Source: Ferrimonas sediminum
GTDB lineage: Bacteria > Pseudomonadota > Gammaproteobacteria > Enterobacterales > Shewanellaceae
NCBI RefSeq assembly: GCF_900100175.1
Contig: NZ_FNEM01000022.1
Coordinates: 1 to 63,604, forward strand
Direction: 5' to 3'
DNA length: 63,604 nt
The translations under genes and the position numbers were made by a program. Position 1 is the first letter of the stretch; every line of letters starts with the position of its first letter. Positions 49,475 to 61,351 of the stretch are shown piece by piece. The notes under the pieces are model-generated. The model made no database searches and had not been told where the DNA came from. It was given only the letters and a program-made list of their open reading frames with translations.

Positions 49475-50875
49475 CTAGATAAACAGCGCACTGGGCTGGA
49501 ACAGCTTTTCGACCTCGGTAATGTACTTCTTGTCCACCAGGAACATGATCACATGGTCGTCGGCTTCGATAACGGTGCGGTCGTGGGCAATCAACACCTG
49601 ATCTTTACGTACCACGGCACCGATGGTGGTTCCGGGCGGCAGGCGAATGTCCTGAATCTGCTTGCCCACCACCTTGGAGGTCGTTTCATCGCCATGGGCA
49701 ACCGCTTCGATGGCCTCGGTGGCCCCGTCACGCAATGAGTACACGTTGGTGATGTCGCCCTGACGTACGTGGGTAAGCAGCGATGAGATGGTGGCCTGCT
49801 GTGGCGAGATGGCGATGTCGATGTTGGCGTCTTTGACCAGATCGACGTACGCCTCGCGCTGAATCAGCACCATCACCTTCTTGGCTCCCAGGCGCTTGGC
49901 CAGCAGTGCCGACATGATGTTGGCTTCGTCATCGTTGGTGACCGCGATAAAGACATCGGTCTGGTTGATCTGCTCCTCATTGAGCAGCTCTTGATCCGAG
50001 GCGTCACCGTGGAACACCGTGGTGGAATCCAGCCACTCGGACAGGGCCGCCGCCCGCTGGGGGTTGCGTTCGATCAGCTTAACGTCGTGGTAGGGCTCCA
50101 GTGCCTTGGCCAGGCCAAAACCGATGTTGCCGCCGCCAGCGATCATGATGTGGCGGTAGTTGGACTCCAACTCCTGCATCTCACTCATCACCGCGCGAAT
50201 GTGTTTGGAGTCGGCAACGAAGAACACCTCGTCATCGGCTTCGATCACCGTGGTTCCCCGGGGCAGAATTGGCCGCCCCTGACGGAAGATGGCAGCCACC
50301 CGGGTATCGATATTGGGCATGTGCTCCCGCAGTGCCGACAGGGCGTTACCTACCAGGGGGCCACCATAATAGGCTTTCACCGCCACCAGGCTGACCCGGC
50401 CTTCGGCAAATTCCACCACCTTGAGGGCGCCGGGGTATTCGATCAGCCGTCGAATGTAGTGGGTAACCAGCTGCTCCGGCGCGATCAACTCATCGATAAA
50501 AAACCGGCCGCGGCAGTCACTGTTGTGGCCGCCACTCTGAAACAGCACATCCCGGCGGGCCATAAATTGCTCGGAACGGATACGGGCAATTTTGGTGGGG
50601 GTGCCATACAGGGTGTACGCCAGATGGCAGGCCACCATGTTGGTTTCATCTGAGTTGGTGACCGCGATCAGCATGTCGGCGTCTTCGGCGCCGGCTTCCT
50701 GCAACACCCCAGGGTGGGCCGCATGGCCGTGTACCACCCTCAGGTCATACTTGTCCTGCAGGCTGCGCAGGGTGTCCTGATGGTTGTCGACAATGGTGAT
50801 GTCGTTATTTTCGCCGACCAGGTTCTCTGCCAGCGTGCCGCCGACCTGGCCGGCTCCGAGAATGATGATTTTCAT
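49475..50875 (-). CDS. trkA: Trk system potassium uptake regulator TrkA
   Basis: TrkA is the cytoplasmic NAD(H)/nucleotide-binding ring that gates TrkH. The 466-residue protein contains two RCK units, each with a Rossmann domain ([19 protein letters not shown] and [18 protein letters not shown] at about residue 235) followed by a TrkA-C domain. Length agrees with E. coli TrkA (458). It is 6 bp downstream of rsmB and 14 bp upstream of trkH. Confidence 0.97.
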   Translation of the reverse strand: MKIIILGAGQVGGTLAENLVGENNDITIVDNHQDTLRSLQDKYDLRVVHGHAAHPGVLQEAGAEDADMLIAVTNSDETNMVACHLAYTLYGTPTKIARIRSEQFMARRDVLFQSGGHNSDCRGRFFIDELIAPEQLVTHYIRRLIEYPGALKVVEFAEGRVSLVAVKAYYGGPLVGNALSALREHMPNIDTRVAAIFRQGRPILPRGTTVIEADDEVFFVADSKHIRAVMSEMQELESNYRHIMIAGGGNIGFGLAKALEPYHDVKLIERNPQRAAALSEWLDSTTVFHGDASDQELLNEEQINQTDVFIAVTNDDEANIMSALLAKRLGAKKVMVLIQREAYVDLVKDANIDIAISPQQATISSLLTHVRQGDITNVYSLRDGATEAIEAVAHGDETTSKVVGKQIQDIRLPPGTTIGAVVRKDQVLIAHDRTVIEADDHVIMFLVDKKYITEVEKLFQPSALFI

Positions 50876-50881
50876 CGCAAC

Positions 50882-52186
50882 TTATTGTCTTTTCTTCAAC
50901 CTGGCGTAGTAAAAGCCGTCACCGCCTTCCACCTGTGGCAGTAACTGCCAGCCCGGTTTTTCCTGTGAGTCGTCCGGATTGATGTTAAGCAGCATAGCAT
51001 CCGGTACCTGCTGAAGAAATGTCTTGATCTGGTTCACATTTTCTTCTGGAAGTATCGAGCAGGTGGCGTACACCAGGGTGCCCCCCGGTTTCAGCATTTT
51101 CCAGTTGGCATGCAGAATACGCTGCTGCAGTTGCGCCAGAGTGTCGATGTCGTCATTGCGACGCAGCCACTTGCTGTCCGGGTTGCGGCGAATGACGCCG
51201 GTGGCGGAGCAGGGGGCATCCAGCAGGATGCGGTCAAAGGGTACTCCGTCCCACCAGGATTGCGGATCGGCGGCATCGCCAGCCACCAACTGGGCCTGCT
51301 GGCCGAGGCGATCCAGGTTTTGCTGGACCCGGGCCAGGCGGCGGTCATCGATGTCCAGTGCCACCAGGTGTTGCAGTTCGGGCTGGCGCTCCTGCAGGTG
51401 GCAGGTTTTGCCTCCCGGGGCGGCGCAGGCATCCAGAATGCGCTCGCCGGGTTGGGGATCCAGCAGGTAAGCGGCCCACTGGGCCGACTGGTCCTGCACC
51501 GACAGGCCCCCCTCGGCAAAGCCGGGAAGCTTGGTGACGTCGGTGGCCTTGAGCAGGCGCAGGGCGTTGTCACTGTCACCGGCAACGGCGTCGATGCCTT
51601 GCTCTGCCAGTTGTGCCAGGTAGGCCTCCCGGCTTTGGTGACGGACGTTGTTGCGCAGCCATAATGGCGGATGCTGGTTGTTGGCGTGCAGAATCTGTTG
51701 CCACTGATGCGGGTAGGCGGCTTTTACCCGTTCGATGAACCAGCGGGAGTGCAGGTGCGTGCGGGCGTCGTCCTCAAACTGCGCCGCCAGCAGGCTGTCC
51801 AGCTCACGACAGAAGCGACGCATGATGCCGTTCACCAGCCCTGACATGCCGGAGGCTTTAAGCTGGCGGGTGGCCTCGACGGTTTCGGTCACGGCCGCAT
51901 GCTGTTTTACGCGCATGTGCTTGAGCTGGTACAACCCGGCCAGCAGCAGGCAGTGAATGATGCGCTTTTTGCCCTTCAGGGGTTTCTCAAGGCAGTTGAG
52001 TACCTGGCTGTCGAGCACCGGCAGTTGGCGCATGACCCCATAGCAGATCTCCGCCAGAAGTCCCTTGTCCTTGGGGTTGCTCAGCAGGCTCTGGGCCTGA
52101 GGCAGGCAGGTGGCCAGAGACTGGCCCTTATCGATGACCTGCTCGATGACCCAGGCGGCCTGGGCGCGGACGTTGCGTTTACTCAT
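50882..52186 (-). CDS. rsmB: 16S rRNA (cytosine967-C5)-methyltransferase RsmB
   Basis: RsmB methylates C967 of 16S rRNA. From the ATG at 52186 it is 434 residues. It has an N-terminal NusB-like RNA-binding domain ([17 protein letters not shown]), the SAM motif [16 protein letters not shown] (about residues 252-267), and both conserved cysteines, in [15 protein letters not shown] and [11 protein letters not shown]. The start overlaps the fmt stop as ATGA. A longer upstream frame would read through fmt out of frame and was rejected. Confidence 0.97.
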   Translation of the reverse strand: MSKRNVRAQAAWVIEQVIDKGQSLATCLPQAQSLLSNPKDKGLLAEICYGVMRQLPVLDSQVLNCLEKPLKGKKRIIHCLLLAGLYQLKHMRVKQHAAVTETVEATRQLKASGMSGLVNGIMRRFCRELDSLLAAQFEDDARTHLHSRWFIERVKAAYPHQWQQILHANNQHPPLWLRNNVRHQSREAYLAQLAEQGIDAVAGDSDNALRLLKATDVTKLPGFAEGGLSVQDQSAQWAAYLLDPQPGERILDACAAPGGKTCHLQERQPELQHLVALDIDDRRLARVQQNLDRLGQQAQLVAGDAADPQSWWDGVPFDRILLDAPCSATGVIRRNPDSKWLRRNDDIDTLAQLQQRILHANWKMLKPGGTLVYATCSILPEENVNQIKTFLQQVPDAMLLNINPDDSQEKPGWQLLPQVEGGDGFYYARLKKRQ

Positions 52187-53127
52187 TGCAGTTGTGACCC
52201 TGTGTCGAACCACTCTTTGCGGGCGTTCAGAACCTCGGTGGCGGACATCGCCTTCTTGCCCGGGATCTGAATGGTGTCCAGTTTCAGTGCCTGGTCGCCA
52301 CAGGCGATAACCAGTCCCTGCTTGTCGGCCTGCAGGACAGTGCCGGGAGCGGCGTCGCCGTCGTAGCGGCTCACCGAGGATTGCCACAGTTTGATGCTGT
52401 GCCCGGCGGCCTCAAAATGGCTGATTGGCCAAGGGTTAAAAGCGCGGACGCAGCGTTCAATAAATGCAGCGGGCTGGCTCCAGTCGATGCGGGCCTCCTC
52501 CTTGGACAGCTTATCGGCGTAGTTGGCCTGAGTGTCGTCCTGAACCTCGGCATGGGCGGTACCGGTGGCGATGCTCTCCAGTGCCTGCAGCAGTCCGCGT
52601 GGGCCCAGCTCGGCCAGTTTGTCGTACAGACGGGCGGAGGTGTCGTCGGCGTCGATGGCCAACTCCACCTTATGCAGCATGGCGCCGGTGTCCAGACCTT
52701 CATCCATCTGCATGATGGTGACACCGGTGTGCTGGTCGCCAGCCCAGATGGAACGCTGAATCGGGGCGGCGCCCCGCCAGCGCGGCAGCAGGCTGCCGTG
52801 GACATTGATGCAGCCCAGTCTTGGGGTGTCCAGCACTACCTTGGGCAGGATCAGCCCGTAGGCGACCACGACCATGATGTCAAAATCCAGCCCGGCCAGT
52901 TGCTGCTGAGCTTCTGGTTGGCGCAGAGACTTAGGCTGCAGTACCGGAATGTCGTGGCTCAGGGCCAATGTCTTTACCGGGCTGGCGGTGAGTTTTTTGC
53001 CGCGGCCTGCCGGGCGATCCGGCTGGGAATAGACGGCCACCAGTTGATGATCACTGTCAATCAGGGCTTGCAGATGGCGAGCGGCAAAATCCGGAGTACC
53101 GGCAAAAACAATTTTTAATGGGGTCAA
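52183..53127 (-). CDS. fmt: Methionyl-tRNA formyltransferase
   Basis: Fmt formylates initiator Met-tRNA. The 314-residue protein has the formyl-THF binding domain with [20 protein letters not shown] (about residues 107-126), [14 protein letters not shown] and the C-terminal OB-fold domain that binds tRNA. It lies 9 bp downstream of def and overlaps rsmB by four bases, the conserved def-fmt-rsmB-trkA order. Confidence 0.98.
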   Translation of the reverse strand: MTPLKIVFAGTPDFAARHLQALIDSDHQLVAVYSQPDRPAGRGKKLTASPVKTLALSHDIPVLQPKSLRQPEAQQQLAGLDFDIMVVVAYGLILPKVVLDTPRLGCINVHGSLLPRWRGAAPIQRSIWAGDQHTGVTIMQMDEGLDTGAMLHKVELAIDADDTSARLYDKLAELGPRGLLQALESIATGTAHAEVQDDTQANYADKLSKEEARIDWSQPAAFIERCVRAFNPWPISHFEAAGHSIKLWQSSVSRYDGDAAPGTVLQADKQGLVIACGDQALKLDTIQIPGKKAMSATEVLNARKEWFDTGSQLQ

Positions 53128-53136
53128 GGCCTTCTC

Positions 53137-53649
53137 CTAGGCGTGTTTGGCGTCGAGGCGCGCCTGCTTTTCCAGCTTCTGACGAATGCGCTGGCGCTTC
53201 AGTGGCGACAGATAATCGACAAACAACTTGCCTGCCAGGTGATCCATTTCATGCTGAATGCAGATGGACAACAGCTCTTCGGCGTCCTGGGTAAAGGTGT
53301 CGCCGTTACGATCCTGAGCGGTAATGGTCACGGTTTCATGGCGATCCACTTTGGCATAGATGCCGGGTACCGACAGGCAACCCTCTTCATTGCTGAAGTT
53401 GCCTTGTTGGTTGGACAGGGTCGGGTTGATGAAGACCACCGGCCTGGATTTGTCTTCGGAATGATCCATCACGATCACCTGAACGTGGCGGTCCACCTGA
53501 GTGGCGGCCAGGCCAATGCCTTTCTCTTCATACATGGTGTCCAGCATGTCATCGATCAGTTGCTGCAGGTTGTCATCAAATTCGGTTACCGGTTTGGCAA
53601 CGGTGCGCAGGCGCTCGTCTGGGAAACGCAGGACTTCCATAATGGCCAT
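53137..53649 (-). CDS. def: Peptide deformylase
   Basis: Def removes the formyl group from nascent proteins. The 170-residue protein has all three motifs: [10 protein letters not shown] (about residues 45-54), EEGCLSVPG with the metal-binding Cys (about 89-97) and [14 protein letters not shown] (about 132-145). It begins [15 protein letters not shown] in register with relatives. It heads the def-fmt-rsmB-trkA-trkH cluster and diverges from the LysM gene. Confidence 0.98.
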   Translation of the reverse strand: MAIMEVLRFPDERLRTVAKPVTEFDDNLQQLIDDMLDTMYEEKGIGLAATQVDRHVQVIVMDHSEDKSRPVVFINPTLSNQQGNFSNEEGCLSVPGIYAKVDRHETVTITAQDRNGDTFTQDAEELLSICIQHEMDHLAGKLFVDYLSPLKRQRIRQKLEKQARLDAKHA

Positions 53650-53783
53650 GGTTTATCTCATCTTCAAAATCGTAAAAACACTCAACCTGTCTATATTTAG
53701 GTTGTCATTGGCCTAATTTTAACTGTTTGGCGGCGCCTTTAACAGGCACAGTCCGAGTGGTTAATGATCGACAAGGATGTTCG

Positions 53784-54770
53784 ATGCCCCAATTGCTGCT
53801 GATGTTGCTGTTGTTGTTCTCGCCACCTGGCTGTTCTCAGGAGCTTTTTTTACGCTCCGACTCTCCAAAGAGTTACACCGTTATGCGGGGGGATACCCTG
53901 TGGGACATTGCCGGCCTCTATCTGGAGGATTCCTGGCGGTGGCCGCAGTTATGGCAAATCAACCCCGCTATCGCCAATCCCCACCTGATCTACCCCGGAG
54001 ATCGGCTGACCATGACGCTGGTCAATGGCCAGCCCCGGCTGAGTCTGAGCAGGGGGCGGTCGTTGCAGCCTCACCCCATTGAACTGCTCCCTTTTTCCCG
54101 GTTACGGCCATTTATGCAACGGGTCACAGTCGTCGATGCCGCGTCGCTGGCCCACCACAGCCGGGTGGTGGGTGCCAGCCGTGAGGCGTTGCGCCATGTC
54201 CAGGGAGACACGCTGTACAGCTCTGGCCCCCTGGTGGCCGGGCAAAGTTATGGGGTCTATCTGCAGAGGCAGCCTCTGCGGGATCCACAGTCCGGGGAGG
54301 TATTGGGCACCGAGCTGGTGCTGGCGGCCTCAGGTGTGGCCCAAGCTGACGGTCTGGGGGTGACCCTGACCCACAGTCGGCTCGAAACCGCCCTTCAGGC
54401 GCCACTGCTTGCGCTGAACACCCAGTTGGAGGCGCCTCTGTTTTTCCACCTTGATGCGGCGCCAACGACGCTGGAGGCTCAGATTATGGCCAGCCCGCAG
54501 CAGATGCGGGAGGTGGGGCCCGGAGAGTTGCTCTACCTCAACAAGGGAACCCAGGACGGGGTTCGGCCTGGCCAGGTGCTGTTTGCTTATCACCGCCGTC
54601 CGATTCCGGGCCAGCAAACGGCCATGGTGTATCGGGGTAGGGTGGTGGTGGCTCAGTGCTTTGAGCGGGTGAGTCTGGCGGTAGTGACATCGGCCCGGCA
54701 CCCACTTCGACTGGCCGACTGGCTGTTACCGCCACCGCCGGAGTCCGGTTATGCCAGGCACTCTGACTGA
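53784..54770 (+). CDS. LysM-domain envelope protein
   Basis: From the ATG at 53784 (AAGGA upstream) the protein is 328 residues. It opens with a signal sequence of Leu-rich type (MPQLLLMLLLLFSPPGC) whose Cys17 could be a lipid-attachment site, although PPGC is a poor lipobox. A single LysM peptidoglycan-binding domain follows (YTVMRGDTLWDIAGLYL to LIYPGDRLTM, about residues 32-82), then about 240 residues of unassigned sequence. It occupies the usual place of a conserved LysM protein between def and dprA. Its 3' end overlaps dprA by 20 nt. Confidence 0.9.
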   Translation: MPQLLLMLLLLFSPPGCSQELFLRSDSPKSYTVMRGDTLWDIAGLYLEDSWRWPQLWQINPAIANPHLIYPGDRLTMTLVNGQPRLSLSRGRSLQPHPIELLPFSRLRPFMQRVTVVDAASLAHHSRVVGASREALRHVQGDTLYSSGPLVAGQSYGVYLQRQPLRDPQSGEVLGTELVLAASGVAQADGLGVTLTHSRLETALQAPLLALNTQLEAPLFFHLDAAPTTLEAQIMASPQQMREVGPGELLYLNKGTQDGVRPGQVLFAYHRRPIPGQQTAMVYRGRVVVAQCFERVSLAVVTSARHPLRLADWLLPPPPESGYARHSD

Positions 54771-55827
54771 TTGGGCGGCGCTGATGATGGCGCCGCGACT
54801 GGGGTTAATGAAGGCGCTGTCGTTGCTGCAGCTGGCATCGCCATCGGTATTGCGCCAATGGGCGCTGGCCGGGGATCTGCCCGGGGTCAGCCCCGCCACA
54901 GCCCAATGGCTTGCGTACCCGGATATGGCCAGGATCGATGCCTTACTGGCGTGGGCAGAACAACCTGGGCAACAGATAGTGACCCTGGATCATCCGGATT
55001 ACCCTCAAGCGTTGAGGCAGATTGCCGATCCGCCTTTGATGCTGTTTGTCCAGGGGCGGGTGGCGGCATTGCAGGGACCGGCACTGGCGATGGTGGGCAG
55101 TCGTCGGGCGACGGTGGCGGCCAGAGAGCGCACGGCACAATGGGCGGATCAGCTGGCCTCGCTGGGGTGGGTGATCGTCAGCGGCCTGGCGGAAGGTGTG
55201 GATGCGCAGGCACATCGGGGCGCCTTGCGGGGCGGGCTCACGGTGGCGGTGGTGGGATCTGGTCTGAATCACTGCTACCCCCGTATTCATATTGCATTGG
55301 CCGAACAGATTCGCCATCAGGGAGCCATGGTGTCGTCGTTCTTGCCCTGGCAGCGTCCCCGGCGGGAGTTTTTTCCGCAGCGCAATCGTGTGGTCAGTGG
55401 CCTCAGTTATGGCACCGTGGTGATGGAGGCGGGCATCAAATCAGGGTCGCTGATCACCGCCAGAATCGCCGCTGAACAGGGGCGGGAGGTCTTCGCGGTA
55501 CCGGGATCGGTCGACAACCCAGGCTGCGAAGGGTGTCATTTTTTGATAAAGCAGGGTGCCAAACTGGCGGTTGATCCGGTCGATATCTATGAAGAGTTGC
55601 TGCCCATGGGGGCGATACGCCTGGCCAAGCCCGAGGCGAAGGCGGTTTCCGAGTTGCCTTTGCCGAAGTTGTTGGATAGTGTGGGTTATGAGGCCACTCC
55701 GGTAGATGTTGTGGTTGCTCGGAGCGATTTACCAGTAGATATTGTGCTTGAACAGCTGTTAATGCTGGAGTTAGAAGGTCGGATAGCGCAAGTGTCCGGC
55801 GGTTACATCCGACTTAGGGGAGGGTAA
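54751..55827 (+). CDS. dprA: DNA-processing protein DprA (Smf)
   Basis: DprA binds incoming single-stranded DNA and loads RecA in natural transformation, although it is widely present also in bacteria not known to be competent. The 358-residue protein has the Rossmann-like core with VGSRRATVAARE (about residues 111-122), SGLAEGVDAQAH, GSGLNHCYP, FFPQRNRVVSGL and VFAVPGSVDNPGC. A C-terminal winged helix (about 300-355) follows. It overlaps the LysM gene and is followed by smg after 3 bp. Confidence 0.96.
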   Translation: MPGTLTDWAALMMAPRLGLMKALSLLQLASPSVLRQWALAGDLPGVSPATAQWLAYPDMARIDALLAWAEQPGQQIVTLDHPDYPQALRQIADPPLMLFVQGRVAALQGPALAMVGSRRATVAARERTAQWADQLASLGWVIVSGLAEGVDAQAHRGALRGGLTVAVVGSGLNHCYPRIHIALAEQIRHQGAMVSSFLPWQRPRREFFPQRNRVVSGLSYGTVVMEAGIKSGSLITARIAAEQGREVFAVPGSVDNPGCEGCHFLIKQGAKLAVDPVDIYEELLPMGAIRLAKPEAKAVSELPLPKLLDSVGYEATPVDVVVARSDLPVDIVLEQLLMLELEGRIAQVSGGYIRLRGG

Positions 55828-55830
55828 CGC

Positions 55831-56304
55831 ATGTTTGACATACTGATGTACCTATTTGAGACCTATGTCCAAAGCGATGTTGAGCTGTTATTGGATCGTG
55901 AAGAGTTAACAGAGGAGCTAAGCAGAGCGGGCTTCAGAACCGAGGAGATTGGCAAGGCCCTGGTGTGGATTGAGAAGCTGGCGGATCTGCAGGACGGTGC
56001 TGACAAGCCCTACCTGTACACCACCCCGGTGCGCAGTGTGCGAGTTTACACCGACGCCGAGCAGCGGCAACTGGATACCGGCTGTCGCGGGTTCCTGTTG
56101 TTCCTGGAGCAGGTGCAGGTGCTCAGCGGTGAGACCCGGGAGATGGTCATCGATCGAGTGATGGAGCTCGAAGGGGAGCCACTGAGCCTGGATGACCTGA
56201 AGTGGGTGGTGTTGATGGTGTTGTTCAATGCCCCGGGCAATGACGATGCCTACCGGCAGATGGAAGATCTGGTGTTTGAGCAACCGGATGGTCTGATTCA
56301 CTGA
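55831..56304 (+). CDS. smg: DUF494 family protein Smg
   Basis: The 157-residue acidic protein begins [16 protein letters not shown] and ends with [21 protein letters not shown], the hallmarks of the Smg/DUF494 family found next to dprA in gammaproteobacteria. Molecular function is not established. It follows dprA after 3 bp and ends the LysM-dprA-smg operon, with a terminator downstream. Confidence 0.95.
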   Translation: MFDILMYLFETYVQSDVELLLDREELTEELSRAGFRTEEIGKALVWIEKLADLQDGADKPYLYTTPVRSVRVYTDAEQRQLDTGCRGFLLFLEQVQVLSGETREMVIDRVMELEGEPLSLDDLKWVVLMVLFNAPGNDDAYRQMEDLVFEQPDGLIH

Positions 56305-56330
56305 CCGCCTTTTATTAGCGTTACTCGAGA

Positions 56331-56354
56331 AGGGCAGCCGAGGCTGCCCTTTTT
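56331..56354 (+). terminator. Terminator of the LysM-dprA-smg operon
   Basis: GGGCAGCC and GGCTGCCC pair around GA and are followed by five T. It lies 27 bp past the smg stop and just before the end of the converging M9-type gene. Confidence 0.88.
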
Positions 56355-56362
56355 CATGCCGG

Positions 56363-58117
56363 TTAGATGTGCAGGCGGCTGTCGCCCAACGCCAGATGCT
56401 CGGGCTTAAGGTAGTCGCGATAGGCGTAACGATTCTGTTTGCGGGGCGTCGGCCCCATCGTCCCCACGGGGAGGGTCTCCTGGGGCAGGTCATCGACTAG
56501 GGCTTGCAACCAGTGGTTGTAGGCCGCCTGGTGCTTGGCCGCCAAAGCCGCTAACCCCTGTAGATAGCCGTCAAAGTCATCGCTTTTCAGCGCCTGGCCC
56601 AACTGTTGCAGTCCGGCGCGGTCGTATTCACACAGGTAACGCACCACCAGGTAGCTCCAGCGGTAGGTCATGTCCAGGCCGTCGTGGTACTCGGCGTTGA
56701 AGATGGCTTCCAGGCTGGGCCAGCTGTCGCTGCCGTAATCCCGGGCCAGTGTCAGCGCCTTGTCGTTATCGTGGCCTTTGGAGACGTATTCTGCCATCCC
56801 TTCCGCCCACCACACCTGTTGGCTGTCGAAGTGACCGAAGTCGCCGTACTTTACGTAGCGCCCGTCGAGGTAGTGAACGTATTCATGGTTGAGATTCCAG
56901 ACCTTGAATTCGGACGTCAGCCACCAGGCCCGATAGGCGTAAAATGTGGCCTGATTGCCGGGCATCTGGGAGTTGCCCTCGATGTACATGCCGCCATTGT
57001 CGGTTCCGATATCGTATAACAGCTGTCCGTAAGCGTTGTATTGGCTCCAGTTCTTAAACACCACCACTTTGAGGGCCTGGTTCTGATCGCCGGGTACCGG
57101 CTCACGCATGGTGGCCAGCAGCTCATGAAACTCGGATTCCTGAGAAGTGAGTCGATTGCAGGTTTGGGCCAGTTCCCGTGGCGTCAGATCCTGGGTGCGG
57201 ATGAACAGGCTGTCGGAGCACTGGTGCTCGATGGGCAGGATTTCAGATTCGTCCGGCAGGTGGCACAGGTCAGCAAACTGGCCGGTACAGCCCTCCATTC
57301 CGTAGAAAGCGTTCACCAGAAAGCCCAGGGTAAAGGCGTCTTTACCGGCGTCGCCGCGGTGGTTGACGTCGGACACGGCGATTTGGGTAACGGCCTGCTC
57401 CAGCTGTGGCCAGTTTGCCTCGGGTTGATTCAGTTGCCACTGAGCCAGCGCCCAGTAGGCATTTTTCAACGGCCAGTCGCCGGAGGGGCGCCGGGCGCCG
57501 TCGCTGGCGGCAAACTGCAACAACGCCTGATCCAGGCCGGTGGCCAGCAGGGCTTGTTTCAGTGGGCTGTCAGGGAATTCACGTCGAACCGAATCCAGCA
57601 ACAGACCGGCGCTGCGAAGCAACTCCCATAAGGCGTAGTCTTGTACCACGGAGCGGCTGCCGATCTGTTCAAACTCGGCCAGAAGCCGAATCTGGCTTTG
57701 TGGCAGCGAACCCAGATCGCGGCCGAGGCCGTTTGGGGCGTAATAGCGGTACAGCAGTACGCTCCATTGCTCAATCAGGGCCGGTGTACTGCGGTTGAGG
57801 TTATGGCCCAGGGTTTCCATGGCGGAGTGCAAAGCATCGGATTGAGGCTGGTCGATAAAGTCGATGTCGGCGTAATAGCTGTAGGCACGCAGGTACTGCA
57901 TCTGATTGAGCAAGGCATCGTGGTGCTTTTCTGGCTCGGTAACCAGTTGCGAGAAGGTGGTGATGGAGCTGGCCAGCTGATGATCGTTGATGACCTCGGC
58001 ACTGCCTCTGTTGGCCAGGGACAGATCCACCAAAGCCGGAGTAGGGGCCTGGGTGGCACAACCGCTGAGGGTTGCCAGGGTCAGTAGGCTCAGAGTTAGG
58101 GTTCTGAGTGTCATCAT
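56363..58117 (-). CDS. M9-type collagenase-like zinc metallopeptidase lipoprotein
   Basis: The 584-residue protein begins with a lipoprotein signal whose lipobox LSGC places the lipid anchor at Cys20; the next residue is Ala, which favours the outer membrane. The central part is helical. The zinc motif HEYVH (residues 411-415) followed by YLDGR, and a downstream EGMAEYV that would give the third ligand (Glu439), match Vibrio-type collagenases (peptidase M9). The preceding GGMYIEGN and AYRAWWLTSEFKVWNLN also fit. No collagen-binding C-terminal domain is present. It is predicted to digest extracellular or envelope proteins; collagen activity is untested. Confidence 0.85.
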   Translation of the reverse strand: MMTLRTLTLSLLTLATLSGCATQAPTPALVDLSLANRGSAEVINDHQLASSITTFSQLVTEPEKHHDALLNQMQYLRAYSYYADIDFIDQPQSDALHSAMETLGHNLNRSTPALIEQWSVLLYRYYAPNGLGRDLGSLPQSQIRLLAEFEQIGSRSVVQDYALWELLRSAGLLLDSVRREFPDSPLKQALLATGLDQALLQFAASDGARRPSGDWPLKNAYWALAQWQLNQPEANWPQLEQAVTQIAVSDVNHRGDAGKDAFTLGFLVNAFYGMEGCTGQFADLCHLPDESEILPIEHQCSDSLFIRTQDLTPRELAQTCNRLTSQESEFHELLATMREPVPGDQNQALKVVVFKNWSQYNAYGQLLYDIGTDNGGMYIEGNSQMPGNQATFYAYRAWWLTSEFKVWNLNHEYVHYLDGRYVKYGDFGHFDSQQVWWAEGMAEYVSKGHDNDKALTLARDYGSDSWPSLEAIFNAEYHDGLDMTYRWSYLVVRYLCEYDRAGLQQLGQALKSDDFDGYLQGLAALAAKHQAAYNHWLQALVDDLPQETLPVGTMGPTPRKQNRYAYRDYLKPEHLALGDSRLHI

Positions 58118-58263
58118 CAGTCGCTCCTGTATATTTTTGTATACAACATCCTGAGTGGTTCACCGAATCGCAAACTCCGTGCCCCCCGGCTTGGGCACTG
58201 GTACTATATCAATGACAAAGTCATTGTCGATTTTTGTTCATTTTTTGTACGGAAAAGTGTGAC

Positions 58264-58824
58264 GTGAGTAGAATTGATACCGGTTTATTCAATGCCCATG
58301 AGCACGCTTTAGAGCGAGAGTTCGAGGTGTGCCCCCTGTGTGGCTCCGAGTTGCACATCTTGCATGGCAAGCGTGGACAGTTTCTCGGTTGTCAGAGTTA
58401 CCCCGGTTGTAGCTACAGTCGCCCTCTGACTCATCAGGAGGTCGGCATCATCGAGGTGATGGAGGACCAACTGTGCCCCGAGTGTGAGCGGCCACTGGCG
58501 CTGAAGTCGGGGCGCTATGGCATCTACATCGGCTGCACCGGCTATCCTGAATGCAGTTTTATTGTGCGGGAGGAGGAGCCGGAAACCGATATTGCCTGCC
58601 CGGAGTGTCGTAAGGGCCAGTTGGTGGCACGCTCCGGACGAACCGGAAAAACCTTTTATGGTTGTAACGCTTACCCCAAATGTAAGTATGTGGTGAATGA
58701 GCCTCCTCACGCCCAGACGTGTCCGGATTGTGGCTGGAAAATCCTGGTCGAAAAACGGATTCGGGGGGAATTGAGGTTAATTTGTCCACAACGAGCCTGT
58801 AAATATCGGGGGGAAGCGATATAA
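58264..58824 (+). CDS. yrdD: Topoisomerase-type zinc-ribbon protein (YrdD)
   Basis: From the GTG at 58264 the protein is 186 residues, made almost entirely of four C4 zinc ribbons: CPLCGSE, CPECERP, CPECRKG and CPDCGWK, each with its closing Cys pair (GCQSYPGC, GCTGYPEC, GCNAYPKC, CPQRAC). These resemble the C-terminal zinc fingers of DNA topoisomerase I, so it probably binds single-stranded nucleic acid; function is not proven. It is upstream of purE-tsaC, as yrdD is near tsaC in E. coli. The start is weakly supported; an upstream frame adds only ten residues. Confidence 0.9.
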   Translation: MSRIDTGLFNAHEHALEREFEVCPLCGSELHILHGKRGQFLGCQSYPGCSYSRPLTHQEVGIIEVMEDQLCPECERPLALKSGRYGIYIGCTGYPECSFIVREEEPETDIACPECRKGQLVARSGRTGKTFYGCNAYPKCKYVVNEPPHAQTCPDCGWKILVEKRIRGELRLICPQRACKYRGEAI

Positions 58825-58877
58825 TCGCCCGCGAAGTACCCTACCCATAATAAAACGGTATAAAAAGGAAGTACCCG

Positions 58878-59384
58878 ATGACTACACCCTTTGTCGCAGT
58901 GCTGATGGGATCGGATTCTGATCTGCCCGTTATGCAATCCACTCTGGACGTACTGTCCAGCTTTGATATTCCCTTTGAAGTGAAGGTGACTTCGGCTCAC
59001 CGAACTCCGGCAGCGACCCATGCCTATGTGCACGGTGCCGAAGAGCGTGGCTGTAAAGTCTTCATCTGTGCCGCCGGTCTGGCAGCACACCTGGCTGGTG
59101 CCGTTGCCGGCATCACCACTCGTCCGGTTATTGGTGTGCCAATCGATGCGGGCCCGTTGCAGGGTCATGATGCATTGCTGTCTACCGTGATGATGCCTGG
59201 TGGTGTGCCGGTTGCTACTGTAGCGATCGGTAAGGCCGGTGCCAAAAACGCCGGTTACCTGGCGGCTCAGATGCTGGCGGTCGCCAGTGATGAGATGGCT
59301 GAGCGTGTGAAGGCGGATCGTCAGAAGAACGCCGAAGCGGTGATGGCCAAAGACGCTGCCCTGCAGGAAAAACTGGGGCGCTAA
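58878..59384 (+). CDS. purE: N5-carboxyaminoimidazole ribonucleotide mutase PurE
   Basis: PurE (class I) converts N5-CAIR to CAIR in purine synthesis. The 168-residue protein has the substrate loop [10 protein letters not shown] (about residues 10-19), SAHRTP (about 41-46) and [14 protein letters not shown], with the VIGVPI core. Length is standard. The partner purK is not downstream: tsaC follows after 5 bp instead, so purK must lie elsewhere. Confidence 0.97.
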   Translation: MTTPFVAVLMGSDSDLPVMQSTLDVLSSFDIPFEVKVTSAHRTPAATHAYVHGAEERGCKVFICAAGLAAHLAGAVAGITTRPVIGVPIDAGPLQGHDALLSTVMMPGGVPVATVAIGKAGAKNAGYLAAQMLAVASDEMAERVKADRQKNAEAVMAKDAALQEKLGR

Positions 59385-59389
59385 GCGGT

Positions 59390-59956
59390 ATGAGTAAACG
59401 CGTTACCCTTGCCCAGGGGGCTGAATTGGTGCGTAATGGCGGCGTCATCGCGTACGCCACCGAAGCGGTGTTTGGCCTGGGGTGCGATCCCGATAATCGA
59501 GACGCGGTAATGCGTTTGCTGGCCATTAAACAGCGGCCGGTAGAGAAAGGCCTGATTCTGCTGGCCGCAGATTTTGACCAGTTGCGTCCCTATGTGGATG
59601 AGTCGGCGCTGTCTGCCGCGCAACTGAGCCGAATGTTTGACAGTTGGCCCGGCCCGTTTACCTGGGTGGTGCCAGCGAAACCCGGTGTTCCAGACTGGAT
59701 CTCCGGCAAGTTCGATTCCATAGCGGTACGGGTTACCGCTCACCCCGAAGCAGCCCAACTGGCGCGCTTATTCGGAAAACCTCTCATCTCTACCAGTGCT
59801 AACCTTAGCGGCCAAGAGCCGGGGCGCAGTGTGTCGGAGGTGCAATCTTGTTTAGCGGGCCTGTTGGACGGGGTTGTAGACAGCACAACGGGAGCGGCGT
59901 TGTCGCCCTCCACCATTCGAGACGCCCTCAGTGGCGAGGTACTGCGCGGCACTTGA
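59390..59956 (+). CDS. tsaC: Threonylcarbamoyl-AMP synthase TsaC (YrdC)
   Basis: TsaC makes threonylcarbamoyl-adenylate for t6A in tRNAs that read ANN codons. The 188-residue protein has the YrdC fold with IAYATEAVFGLGCDP (about residues 18-32), KQRPVEKGLILLA and ISTSANLSGQEPGRS. Length matches the short TsaC of enterobacteria rather than the longer Sua5. It follows purE by 5 bp and precedes hemF by 18 bp. Confidence 0.96.
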   Translation: MSKRVTLAQGAELVRNGGVIAYATEAVFGLGCDPDNRDAVMRLLAIKQRPVEKGLILLAADFDQLRPYVDESALSAAQLSRMFDSWPGPFTWVVPAKPGVPDWISGKFDSIAVRVTAHPEAAQLARLFGKPLISTSANLSGQEPGRSVSEVQSCLAGLLDGVVDSTTGAALSPSTIRDALSGEVLRGT

Positions 59957-61323
<1,367 letters not shown>

Positions 61324-61351
61324 TGAATCTCCTTTTACAATGACAGCATCA

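Noticed and set aside
52187-52387. N-terminal extension of RsmB by 67 residues
   Set aside because: It reads through fmt in another frame, is Arg-rich without similarity, and the ATG at 52186 overlaps the fmt stop in a typical coupled arrangement.
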